In this document: positions 50,612-63,598 of the stretch, one piece after another
Numbering within the stretch: the stretch's first letter is position 1
How the letters are laid out: every line of letters starts with the position of its first letter
From: Auanema rhodensis
Lineage: Eukaryota; Nematoda; Chromadorea; Rhabditida; Rhabditidae
Length of the DNA: 64,000 bases
Direction of reading: 5' to 3'
Assembly: GCA_964057225.1 (NCBI GenBank)
Contig: OZ059899.1
Coordinates: 20,778,501-20,842,500, forward strand
Notes under the pieces: model-generated
Seen by the model: only the letters and a program-made list of their open reading frames with translations
Databases searched by the model: none
What the model was told of the DNA's origin: nothing
Made by a program: the position numbers and the translations under genes

Positions 50612-51664
50612 TTGAAAAATGATGCATTAGTGTATGTTGAGTTTCCATGTACACTCAACATTGCTTCCAAAAACATTTTGATAAAAATTTTTCCGAAAAA
50701 TTTCAAAATAATTTCGCGAAAAGTAGATGTTTTTAGATTCCTTTTTTCAAGGCAAAGACGATGGACAATGTTATTCAACGAAAAAATTAATTCTCCAGGG
50801 TGAAAATCGAGGATATAAGTGTGAACTTATATCAGTTGATATCTCGGTGCATTTTTAAGCTAGCGCAAATCTGATAACACAGATCGACGCAGCTTAAAAA
50901 TCCGCATCGAATGCACTATACAACATTGAGAAACGCTTAATACAAAAATTAGTTATGATCGTTTGAAAAATGATGCATTAGTGTATGTTGAGTTTCCATG
51001 TACACTCAACATAGCTTCCAAAAACATTTTGACAAAAATTTTTCCGAAAAATTTCGAAATAAATTTGCAAAAAGTAGATGTTTTTAGATTCCTTTTTCCA
51101 AGGCAAAGACGATGGACAATGTTATTCAACGAAAAAATTAATTCTGCAGGGTGAAAATCGAGGATATAAGTGTGAACTTATATCAGTTGATATCTCGGTG
51201 CATTTTTAAGCTAGCGCAAATCTGATAACACAGATCGACGCAGCTTAAAAATCCGCATCGAATGCACTATACTACATTGAGAAACGCTTGATACAAAAAT
51301 TAGTCATGATCGTTTGAAAAATGATGCATTAGTGTATGTTGAGTTTCCATGTACACTCAACATTGCTTCCAAAAACATTTTGACAAAAATTTTTCCGAAA
51401 AATTTCAAAATAATTTCGCGAAAAGTAGATGTTTTTAGATTCCTTTTTTCAAGCCAAAGACGATGGACAATGTTATTCAACGAAAAAATTATTTCTGCAG
51501 GGTGAAAATCGAGGATATAAGTGTGAACTTATATCAGTTGATATCTCGGTGCATTTTTAAGCTAGCGCAAATCTGATAACACAGATCGACGCAGCTTAAA
51601 AATCCGCATCGAATGCACTATACAACATTGAGAAACGCTTAATACAAAAATTAGTTATGATCGT

Positions 51665-54600
51665 TTGAAAAATGATGCATTAGTGTATGTTGAGTTTCCA
51701 TGTACACTCAACATAGCTTCCAAAAACATTTTGACAAAAATTTTTCCGAAAAATTTCGAAATAAATTTGCAAAAAGTAGATGTTTTTAGATTCCTTTTTC
51801 CAAGGCAAAGACGATGGACAATGTTATTCAACGAAAAAATTAATTCTGCAGGGTGAAAATCGAGGATATAAGTGTGAACTTATATCAGTTGATATCTCGG
51901 TGCATTTTTAAGCTAGCGCAAATCTGATAACACAGATCGACGCAGCTTAAAAATCCGCATCGAATGCACTATACTACATTGAGAAACGCTTGATACAAAA
52001 ATTAGTCATGATCGTTTGAAAAATGATGCATTAGTGTATGTTGAGTTTCCATGTACACTCAACATTGCTTCCAAAAACATTTTGACAAAAATTTTTCCGA
52101 AAAATTTCAAAATAATTTCGCGAAAAGTAGATGTTTTTAGATTCCTTTTTTCAAGGCAAAGACGATGGACAATGTTATTCAACGAAAAAATTATTTCTGC
52201 AGGGTGAAAATCGAGGATATAAGTGTGAACTTATATCAGTTGATATCTCGGTGCATTTTTAAGCTAGCGCAAATCTGATAACACAGATCGACGCAGCTTA
52301 AAAATCCGCATCGAATGCACTATACTACATTGAGAAACGCTTGATACAAAAATTAGGTATGATCGTTTGAAAAATGATGCATTAATGTATGTTGAGTTTC
52401 CATGTACACTCAACATTGCTTCCAAAAACATTTTGACAAAAATTTTTCCGAAAAATTTCGAAAAAATTTCGCGAAAAGTAGATGTTTTTAGGTTCCTTTT
52501 TTCAAGGCAAAGACGATGGACAATGTTATTCAACGAAAAAATTATTTCTGCAGGGTGAAAATCGAGGATATAAGTGTGAACTTATATCAGTTGATATCTC
52601 GGTGCATTTTTAAGCTAGCGCAAATCTGATAACACAGATCGACGCAGCTTAAAAATCCGCATCGAATGCACTATACAACATTGAGAAACGCTCAATACAA
52701 AAATTAGTTATGATCGTTTGAAAAATGATGCATTAGTGTATGTTGAGTTTCCATGTACACTCAACATTGCTTCCAAAAACATTTTGATAAAAATTTTTCC
52801 GAAAAATTTCAAAATAATTTCGCGAAAAGTAGATGTTTTTAGATTCCTTTTTTCAAGGCAAAGACGATGGACAATGTTATTCAACGAAAAAATTAATTCT
52901 GCAGGGTGAAAATCGAGGATATAAGTGTGAACTTATATCAGTTGATATCTCGGTGCATTTTTAAGCTAGCGCAAATCTGATAACACAGATCGACGCAGCT
53001 TAAAAATCCGCATCGAATGCACTATACAACATTGAGAAACGCTTAATACAAAAATTAGTTATGATCGTTTGAAAAATGATGCATTAGTGTATGTTGAGTT
53101 TCCATGTACACTCAACATTGCTTCCAAAAACATTTTGACAAAAATTTTTCCGAAAAATTTCAAAATAATTTCGCGAAAAGTAGATGTTTTTAGATTCCTT
53201 TTTTCAAGGCAAAGACGATGGACAATGTTATTCAACGAAAAAATTATTTCTGCAGGGTGAAAATCGAGGATATAAGTGTGAACTTATATCAGTTGATATC
53301 TCGGTGCATTTTTAAGCTAGCGCAAATCTGATAACACAGATCGACGCAGCTTGAAAATCCGCATCAAATGCACTATACAACATTGAGAAACGCTTAATAC
53401 AAAAATTAGTTATGATCGTTTGAAAAATGATGCATTAGTGTATGTTGAGTTTCCATGTACACTCAACATTGCTTCCAAAAACATTTTGACAAAAATTTTT
53501 CCGAAAAATTTCGAAAAAATTTCGCGAAAAGTAGATGTTTTTAGGTTCCTTTTTTCAAGGCAAAGACGATGGACAATGTTATTCAACGAAAAAATTATTT
53601 CTGCAGGGTGAAAATCGAGGATATAAGTGTGAACTTATATCAGTTGATATCTCGGTGCATTTTTAAGCTAGCGCAAATCTGATAACACAGATCGACGCAG
53701 CTTAAAAATCCGCATCGAATGCACTATACAACATTGAGAAACGCTTAATACAAAAATTAGTTATGATCGTTTGAAAAATGATGCATTAGTGTATGTTGAG
53801 TTTCCATGTACACTCAACATAGCTTCCAAAAACATTTTGACAAAAATTTTTCCGAAAAATTTCGAAATAAATTTGCAAAAAGTAGATGTTTTTAGATTCC
53901 TTTTTCCAAGGCAAAGACGATGGACAATGTTATTCAACGAAAAAATTAATTCTGCAGGGTGAAAATCGAGGATATAAGTGTGAACTTATATCAGTTGATA
54001 TCTCGGTGCATTTTTAAGCTAGCGCAAATCTGATAACACAGATCGACGCAGCTTAAAAATCCGCATCGAATGCACTATACTACATTGAGAAACGCTTGAT
54101 ACAAAAATTAGTCATGATCGTTTGAAAAATGATGCATTAGTGTATGTTGAGTTTCCATGTACACTCAACATTGCTTCCAAAAACATTTTGACAAAAATTT
54201 TTCCGAAAAATTTCAAAATAATTTCGCGAAAAGTAGATGTTTTTAGATTCCTTTTTTCAAGGCAAAGACGATGGACAATGTTATTCAACGAAAAAATTAT
54301 TTCTGCAGGGTGAAAATCGAGGATATAAGTGTGAACTTATATCAGTTGATATCTCGGTGCATTTTTAAGCTAGCGCAAATCTGATAACACAGATCGACGC
54401 AGCTTAAAAATCCGCATCGAATGCACTATACTACATTGAGAAACGCTTGATACAAAAATTAGGTATGATCGTTTGAAAAATGATGCATTAATGTATGTTG
54501 AGTTTCCATGTACACTCAACATTGCTTCCAAAAACATTTTGACAAAAATTTTTCCGAAAAATTTCGAAAAAATTTCGCGAAAAGTAGATGTTTTTAGGTT

Positions 54601-57280
54601 CCTTTTTTCAAGGCAAAGACGATGGACAATGTTATTCAACGAAAAAATTATTTCTGCAGGGTGAAAATCGAGGATATAAGTGTGAACTTATATCAGTTGA
54701 TATCTCGGTGCATTTTTAAGCTAGCGCAAATCTGATAACACAGATCGACGCAGCTTAAAAATCCGCATCGAATGCACTATACAACATTGAGAAACGCTCA
54801 ATACAAAAATTAGTTATGATCGTTTGAAAAATGATGCATTAGTGTATGTTGAGTTTCCATGTACACTCAACATTGCTTCCAAAAACATTTTGATAAAAAT
54901 TTTTCCGAAAAATTTCAAAATAATTTCGCGAAAAGTAGATGTTTTTAGATTCCTTTTTTCAAGGCAAAGACGATGGACAATGTTATTCAACGAAAAAATT
55001 AATTCTGCAGGGTGAAAATCGAGGATATAAGTGTGAACTTATATCAGTTGATATCTCGGTGCATTTTTAAGCTAGCGCAAATCTGATAACACAGATCGAC
55101 GCAGCTTAAAAATCCGCATCGAATGCACTATACAACATTGAGAAACGCTTAATACAAAAATTAGTTATGATCGTTTGAAAAATGATGCATTAGTGTATGT
55201 TGAGTTTCCATGTACACTCAACATTGCTTCCAAAAACATTTTGACAAAAATTTTTCCGAAAAATTTCAAAATAATTTCGCGAAAAGTAGATGTTTTTAGA
55301 TTCCTTTTTTCAAGGCAAAGACGATGGACAATGTTATTCAACGAAAAAATTATTTCTGCAGGGTGAAAATCGAGGATATAAGTGTGAACTTATATCAGTT
55401 GATATCTCGGTGCATTTTTAAGCTAGCGCAAATCTGATAACACAGATCGACGCAGCTTGAGAATCCGCATCAAATGCACTATACAACATTGAGAAACGCT
55501 TAATACAAAAATTAGTTATGATCGTTTGAAAAATGATGCATTAGTGTATGTTGAGTTTCCATGTACACTCAACATTGCTTCCAAAAACATTTTGATAAAA
55601 ATTTTTCCGAAAAATTTCAAAATAATTTCGCGAAAAGTAGATGTTTTTAGATTCCTTTTTTCAAGGCAAAGACGATGGACAATGTTATTCAACGAAAAAA
55701 TTAATTCTCCAGGGTGAAAATCGAGGATATAAGTGTGAACTTATATCAGTTGATATCTCGGTGCATTTTTAAGCTAGCGCAAATCTGATAACACAGATCG
55801 ACGCAGCTTAAAAATCCGCATCGAATGCACTATACAACATTGAGAAACGCTTAATACAAAAATTAGTTATGATCGTTTGAAAAATGATGCATTAGTGTAT
55901 GTTGAGTTTCCATGTACACTCAACATAGCTTCCAAAAACATTTTGACAAAAATTTTTCCGAAAAATTTCGAAATAAATTTGCAAAAAGTAGATGTTTTTA
56001 GATTTCTTTTTCCAAGGCAAAGACGATGGACAATGTTATTCAACGAAAAAATTAATTCTGCAGGGTGAAAATCGAGGATATAAGTGTGAACTTATATCAG
56101 TTGATATCTCGGTGCATTTTTAAGCTAGCGCAAATCTGATAACACAGATCGACGCAGCTTAAAAATCCGCATCGAATGCACTATACTACATTGAGAAACG
56201 CTTGATACAAAAATTAGTCATGATCGTTTGAAAAATGATGCATTAGTGTATGTTGAGTTTCCATGTACACTCAACATTGCTTCCAAAAACATTTTGACAA
56301 AAATTTTTCCGAAAAATTTCAAAATAATTTCGCGAAAAGTAGATGTTTTTAGATTCCTTTTTTCAAGGCAAAGACGATGGACAATGTTATTCAACGAAAA
56401 AATTATTTCTGCAGGGTGAAAATCGAGGATATAAGTGTGAACTTATATCAGTTGATATCTCGGTGCATTTTTAAGCTAGCGCAAATCTGATAACACAGAT
56501 CGACGCAGCTTAAAAATCCGCATCGAATGCACTATACTACATTGAGAAACGCTTGATACAAAAATTAGGTATGATCGTTTGAAAAATGATGCATTAATGT
56601 ATGTTGAGTTTCCATGTACACTCAACATTGCTTCCAAAAACATTTTGACAAAAATTTTTCCGAAAAATTTCGAAAAAATTTCGCGAAAAGTAGATGTTTT
56701 TAGGTTCCTTTTTTCAAGGCAAAGACGATGGACAATGTTATTCAACGAAAAAATTATTTCTGCAGGGTGAAAATCGAGGATATAAGTGTGAACTTATATC
56801 AGTTGATATCTCGGTGCATTTTTAAGCTAGCGCAAATCTGATAACACAGATCGACGCAGCTTAAAAATCCGCATCGAATGCACTATACAACATTGAGAAA
56901 CGCTCAATACAAAAATTAGTTATGATCGTTTGAAAAATGATGCATTAGTGTATGTTGAGTTTCCATGTACACTCAACATTGCTTCCAAAAACATTTTGAT
57001 AAAAATTTTTCCGAAAAATTTCAAAATAATTTCGCGAAAAGTAGATGTTTTTAGATTCCTTTTTTCAAGGCAAAGACGATGGACAATGTTATTCAACGAA
57101 AAAATTAATTCTGCAGGGTGAAAATCGAGGATATAAGTGTGAACTTATATCAGTTGATATCTCGGTGCATTTTTAAGCTAGCGCAAATCTGATAACACAG
57201 ATCGACGCAGCTTAAAAATCCGCATCGAATGCACTATACAACATTGAGAAACGCTCAATACAAAAATTAGTTATGATCGT
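51665..57280 (+). repeat. Right A: 2106-bp hexamer, two full copies and a partial third
   Basis: Units begin at 51665, 53771 and 55877 (2106 = 6 x 351). Each has, in order, an AAATAAATTTGC type, a TTAGTCATGATCG type, a GATGCATTAATGTATG type with TTTTTAGGTTCC, a CTGCAGGG type with TTTTGATAAAA, and further copies. The sixth member differs between units 1 and 2, and unit 3 breaks off after four members. The TTAATGTATG type also occurs at 48857, ten copies before 52367. Confidence 0.87.
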
Positions 57281-58684
57281 TTGAAAAATGATGCATTAGT
57301 GTATGTTGAGTTTCCATGTACACTCAACATTGCTTCCAAAAACATTTTGATAAAAATTTTTCCGAAAAATTTCAAAATAATTTCGCGAAAAGTAGATGTT
57401 TTTAGATTCCTTTTTTCAAGGCAAAGACGATGGACAATGTTATTCAACGAAAAAATTAATTCTCCAGGGTGAAAATCGAGGATATAAGTGTGAACTTATA
57501 TCAGTTGATATCTCGGTGCATTTTTAAGCTAGCGCAAATCTGATAACACAGATCGACGCAGCTTAAAAATCCGCATCGAATGCACTATACAACATTGAGA
57601 AACGCTTAATACAAAAATTAGTTATGATCGTTTGAAAAATGATGCATTAGTGTATGTTGAGTTTCCATGTACACTCAACATTGCTTCCAAAAACATTTTG
57701 ATAAAAATTTTTCCGAAAAATTTCAAAATAATTTCGCGAAAAGTAGATGTTTTTAGATTCCTTTTTTCAAGGCAAAGACGATGGACAATGTTATTCAACG
57801 AAAAAATTAATTCTGCAGGGTGAAAATCGAGGATATAAGTGTGAACTTATATCAGTTGATATCTCGGTGCATTTTTAAGCTAGCGCAAATCTGATAACAC
57901 AGATCGACGCAGCTTAAAAATCCGCATCGAATGCACTATACAACATTGAGAAACGCTTAATACAAAAATTAGTTATGATCGTTTGAAAAATGATGCATTA
58001 GTGTATGTTGAGTTTCCATGTACACTCAACATTGCTTCCAAAAACATTTTGATAAAAATTTTTCCGAAAAATTTCAAAATAATTTCGCGAAAAGTAGATG
58101 TTTTTAGATTCCTTTTTTCAAGGCAAAGACGATGGACAATGTTATTCAACGAAAAAATTAATTCTCCAGGGTGAAAATCGAGGATATAAGTGTGAACTTA
58201 TATCAGTTGATATCTCGGTGCATTTTTAAGCTAGCGCAAATCTGATAACACAGATCGACGCAGCTTAAAAATCCGCATCGAATGCACTATACAACATTGA
58301 GAAACGCTTAATACAAAAATTAGTTATGATCGTTTGAAAAATGATGCATTAGTGTATGTTGAGTTTCCATGTACACTCAACATTGCTTCCAAAAACATTT
58401 TGATAAAAATTTTTCCGAAAAATTTCAAAATAATTTCGCGAAAAGTAGATGTTTTTAGATTCCTTTTCTCAAGGCAAAGACGATGGACAATGTTATTCAA
58501 CGAAAAAATTAATTCTGCAGGGTGAAAATCGAGGATATAAGTGTGAACTTATATCAGTTGATATCTCGGTGCATTTTTAAGCTAGCGCAAATCTGATAAC
58601 ACAGATCGACGCAGCTTAAAAATCCGCATCGAATGCACTATACAACATTGAGAAACGCTCAATACAAAAATTAGTTATGATCGT
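57281..58684 (+). repeat. Right A: 702-bp dimer, two copies
   Basis: CTCCAGGG-type copies at 57281 and 57983 alternate with CTGCAGGG-type copies at 57632 and 58334. The last has CCTTTTCTCAAGG instead of CCTTTTTTCAAGG. Confidence 0.78.
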
Positions 58685-59035
58685 TTGAAAAATGATGCAT
58701 TAGTGTATGTTGAGTTTCCATGTACACTCAACATTGCTTCCAAAAACATTTTGATAAAAATTTTTCCGAAAAATTTCAAAATAATTTCGCGAAAAGTAGA
58801 TGTTTTTAGATTCCTTTTTTCAAGGCAAAGACGATGGACAATGTTATTCAACGAAAAAATTAATTCTGCAGGGTGAAAATCGAGGATATAAGTGTGAACT
58901 TATATCAGTTGATATCTCGGTGCATTTTTAAGCTAGCGCAAATCTGATAACACAGATCGACGCAGCTTAAAAATCCGCATCGAATGCACTATACAACATT
59001 GAGAAACGCTTAATACAAAAATTAGTTATGATCGT

Positions 59036-62000
59036 TTGAAAAATGATGCATTAGTGTATGTTGAGTTTCCATGTACACTCAACATAGCTTCCAAAAACAT
59101 TTTGACAAAAATTTTTCCGAAAAATTTCGAAATAAATTTGCAAAAAGTAGATGTGTTTAGATTCCTTTTTTCAAGGCAAAGACGATGGACAATGTTATTC
59201 AACGAAAAAATTAATTCTGCAGGGTGAAAATCGAGGATATAAGTGTGAACTTATATCAGTTGATATCTCGGTGCATTTTTAAGCTAGCGCAAATCTGATA
59301 ACACAGATCGACGCAGCTTAAAAATCCGCATCGAATGCACTATACAACATTGAGAAACGCTTAATACAAAAATTAGTTATGATCGTTTGAAAAATGATGC
59401 ATTAGTGTATGTTGAGTTTCCATGTACACTCAACATTGCTTCCAAAAACATTTTGACAAAAATTTTTCCGAAAAATTTCAAAATAATTTCGCGAAAAGTA
59501 GATGTTTTTAGATTCCTTTTTTCAAGGCAAAGACGATGGACAATGTTATTCAACGAAAAAATTAATTCTGCAGGGTGAAAATCGAGGATATAAGTGTGAA
59601 CTTATATCAGTTGATATCTCGGTGCATTTTTAAGCTAGCGCAAATCTGATAACACAGATCGACGCAGCTTGAAAATCCGCATCAAATGCACTATACAACA
59701 TTGAGAAACGCTTAATACAAAAATTAGTTATGATCGTTTGAAAAATGATGCATTAGTGTATGTTGAGTTTCCATGTACACTCAACATTGCTTCCAAAAAC
59801 ATTTTGACAAAAATTTTTCCGAAAAATTTCGAAAAAATTTCGCGAAAAGTAGATGTTTTTAGATTCCTTTTTCCAAGGCAAAGACGATGGACAATGTTAT
59901 TCAACGAAAAAATTATTTCTGCAGGGTGAAAATCGAGGATATAAGTGTGAACTTATATCAGTTGATATCTCGGTGCATTTTTAAGCTAGCGCAAATCTGA
60001 TAACACAGATCGACGCAGCTTAAAAATCCGCATCGAATGCACTATACAACATTGAGAAACGCTCAATACAAAAATTAGTTGTGATCGTTTGAAAAATGAT
60101 GCATTAGTGTATGTTGAGTTTCCATGTACACTCAACATTGCTTCCAAAAACATTTTGATAAAAATTTTTCCGAAAAATTTCAAGATAATTTCGCGAAAAG
60201 TAGATGTTTTTAGATTCCTTTTTTCAAGGCAAAGACGATGGACAATGTTATTCAACGAAAAAATTAATTCTCCAGGGTGAAAATCGAGGATATAAGTGTG
60301 AACTTATATCAGTTGATATCTCGGTGCATTTTTAAGCTAGCGCAAATCTGATAACACAGATCGACGCAGCTTAAAAATCCGCATCGAATGCACTATACAA
60401 CATTGAGAAACGCTCAATACAAAAATTAGTTATGATCGTTTGAAAAATGATGCATTAGTGTATGTTGAGTTTCCATGTACACTCAACATAGCTTCCAAAA
60501 ACATTTTGACAAAAATTTTTCCGAAAAATTTCGAAATAAATTTGCAAAAAGTAGATGTTTTTAGATTCCTTTTTTCAAGGCAAAGACGATGGACAATGTT
60601 ATTCAACGAAAAAATTAATTCTGCAGGGTGAAAATCGAGGATATAAGTGTGAACTTATATCAGTTGATATCTCGGTGCATTTTTAAGCTAGCGCAAATCT
60701 GATAACACAGATCGACGCAGCTTAAAAATCCGCATCGAATGCACTATACAACATTGAGAAACGCTTAATACAAAAATTAGTTATGATCGTTTGAAAAATG
60801 ATGCATTAGTGTATGTTGAGTTTCCATGTACACTCAACATTGCTTCCAAAAACATTTTGACAAAAATTTTTCCGAAAAATTTCAAAATAATTTCGCGAAA
60901 AGTAGATGTTTTTAGATTCCTTTTTTCAAGGCAAAGACGATGGACAATGTTATTCAACGAAAAAATTAATTCTGCAGGGTGAAAATCGAGGATATAAGTG
61001 TGAACTTATATCAGTTGATATCTCGGTGCATTTTTAAGCTAGCGCAAATCTGATAACACAGATCGACGCAGCTTGAAAATCCGCATCAAATGCACTATAC
61101 AACATTGAGAAACGCTTAATACAAAAATTAGTTATGATCGTTTGAAAAATGATGCATTAGTGTATGTTGAGTTTCCATGTACACTCAACATTGCTTCCAA
61201 AAACATTTTGACAAAAATTTTTCCGAAAAATTTCGAAAAAATTTCGCGAAAAGTAGATGTTTTTAGATTCCTTTTTCCAAGGCAAAGACGATGGACAATG
61301 TTATTCAACGAAAAAATTATTTCTGCAGGGTGAAAATCGAGGATATAAGTGTGAACTTATATCAGTTGATATCTCGGTGCATTTTTAAGCTAGCGCAAAT
61401 CTGATAACACAGATCGACGCAGCTTAAAAATCCGCATCGAATGCACTATACAACATTGAGAAACGCTCAATACAAAAATTAGTTGTGATCGTTTGAAAAA
61501 TGATGCATTAGTGTATGTTGAGTTTCCATGTACACTCAACATTGCTTCCAAAAACATTTTGATAAAAATTTTTCCGAAAAATTTCAAGATAATTTCGCGA
61601 AAAGTAGATGTTTTTAGATTCCTTTTTTCAAGGCAAAGACGATGGACAATGTTATTCAACGAAAAAATTAATTCTCCAGGGTGAAAATCGAGGATATAAG
61701 TGTGAACTTATATCAGTTGATATCTCGGTGCATTTTTAAGCTAGCGCAAATCTGATAACACAGATCGACGCAGCTTAAAAATCCGCATCGAATGCACTAT
61801 ACAACATTGAGAAACGCTTAATACAAAAATTAGTTATGATCGTTTGAAAAATGATGCATTAGTGTATGTTGAGTTTCCATGTACACTCAACATAGCTTCC
61901 AAAAACATTTTGACAAAAATTTTTCCGAAAAATTTCGAAATAAATTTGCAAAAAGTAGATGTTTTTAGATTACTTTTTTCAAGGCAAAGACGATGGACAA

Positions 62001-63598
62001 TGTTATTCAACGAAAAAAATAATTCTGCAGGGTGAAAATCGAGGATATAAGTGTGAACTTATATCAGTTGATATCTCGGTGCATTTTTAAGCTAGCGCAA
62101 ATCTGATAACACAGATCGACGCAGCTTAAAAATCCGCATCGAATGCACTATACAACATTGAGAAACGCTTAATACAAAAATTAGTTATGATCGTTTGAAA
62201 AATGATGCATTAGTGTATGTTGAGTTTCCATGTACACTCAACATTGCTTCCAAAAACATTTTGATAAAAATTTTTCCGAAAAATTTCAAGATAATTTCGC
62301 GAAAAGTAGATGTTTTTAGATTCCTTTTTTCAAGGCAAAGACGATGGACAATGTTATTCAACGAAAAAATTAATTCTCCAGGGTGAAAATCGAGGATATA
62401 AGTGTGAACTTATATCAGTTGATATCTCGGTGCATTTTTAAGCTAGCGCAAATCTGATAACACAGATCGACGCAGCTTAAAAATCCGCATCGAATGCACT
62501 ATACAACATTGAGAAACGCTTAATACAAAAATTAGTTATGATCGTTTGAAAAATGATGCATTAGTGTATGTTGAGTTTCCATGTACACTCAACATTGCTT
62601 CCAAAAACATTTTGACAAAAATTTTTCCGAAAAATTTCAAAATAATTTCGCGAAAAGTAGATGTTTTTAGATTCCTTTTTTCAAGGCAAAGACGATGGAC
62701 AATGTTATTCAACGAAAAAATTAATTCTGCAGGGTGAAAATCGAGGATATAAGTGTGAACTTATATCAGTTGATATCTCGGTGCATTTTTAAGCTAGCGC
62801 AAATCTGATAGCACAGATCGACGCAGCTTGAAAATCCGCATCAAATGCACTATACAACATTGAGAAACGCTTAATACAAAAATTAGTTATGATCGTTTGA
62901 AAAATGATGCATTAGTGTATGTTGAGTTTCCATGTACACTCAACATTGCTTCCAAAAACATTTTGACAAAAATTTTTCCGAAAAATTTCGAAAAAATTTC
63001 GCGAAAAGTAGATGTTTTTAGATTCCTTTTTCCAAGGCAAAGACGATGGACAATGTTATTCAACGAAAAAATTATTTCTGCAGGGTGAAAATCGAGGATA
63101 TAAGTGTGAACTTATATCAGTTGATATCTCGGTGCATTTTTAAGCTAGCGCAAATCTGATAACACAGATCGACGCAGCTTAAAAATCCGCATCGAATGCA
63201 CTATACAACATTGAGAAACGCTCAATACAAAAATTAGTTGTGATCGTTTGAAAAATGATGCATTAGTGTATGTTGAGTTTCCATGTACACTCAACATTGC
63301 TTCCAAAAACATTTTGATAAAAATTTTTCCGAAAAATTTCAAGATAATTTTGCGAAAAGTAGATGTTTTTAGATTCCTTTTTTCAAGGCAAAGACGATGG
63401 ACAATGTTATTCAACGAAAAAATTAATTCTCCAGGGTGAAAATCGAGGATATAAGTGTGAACTTATATCAGTTGATATCTCGGTGCATTTTTAAGCTAGC
63501 GCAAATCTGATAACACAGATCGACGCAGCTTAAAAATCCGCATCGAATGCACTATACAACATTGAGAAACGCTTAATACAAAAATTAGTTATGATCGT
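59036..63598 (+). repeat. Right A: 1404-bp tetramer, two copies, then a pentamer version
   Basis: Units begin at 59036, 60440 and 61844, and the next begins at 63599. The first two are 1404 bp (four copies) and the third 1755 bp (five), the extra member being a CTCCAGGG-type copy at 62195. Shared marks are the AAATAAATTTGC type, a TTTTTCCAAGG type with CATCAAATGCAC, and a TTAGTTGTGATCG type. GATTACTTTTTTC marks the leading member of the third unit and the copy at 63599. Confidence 0.86.
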
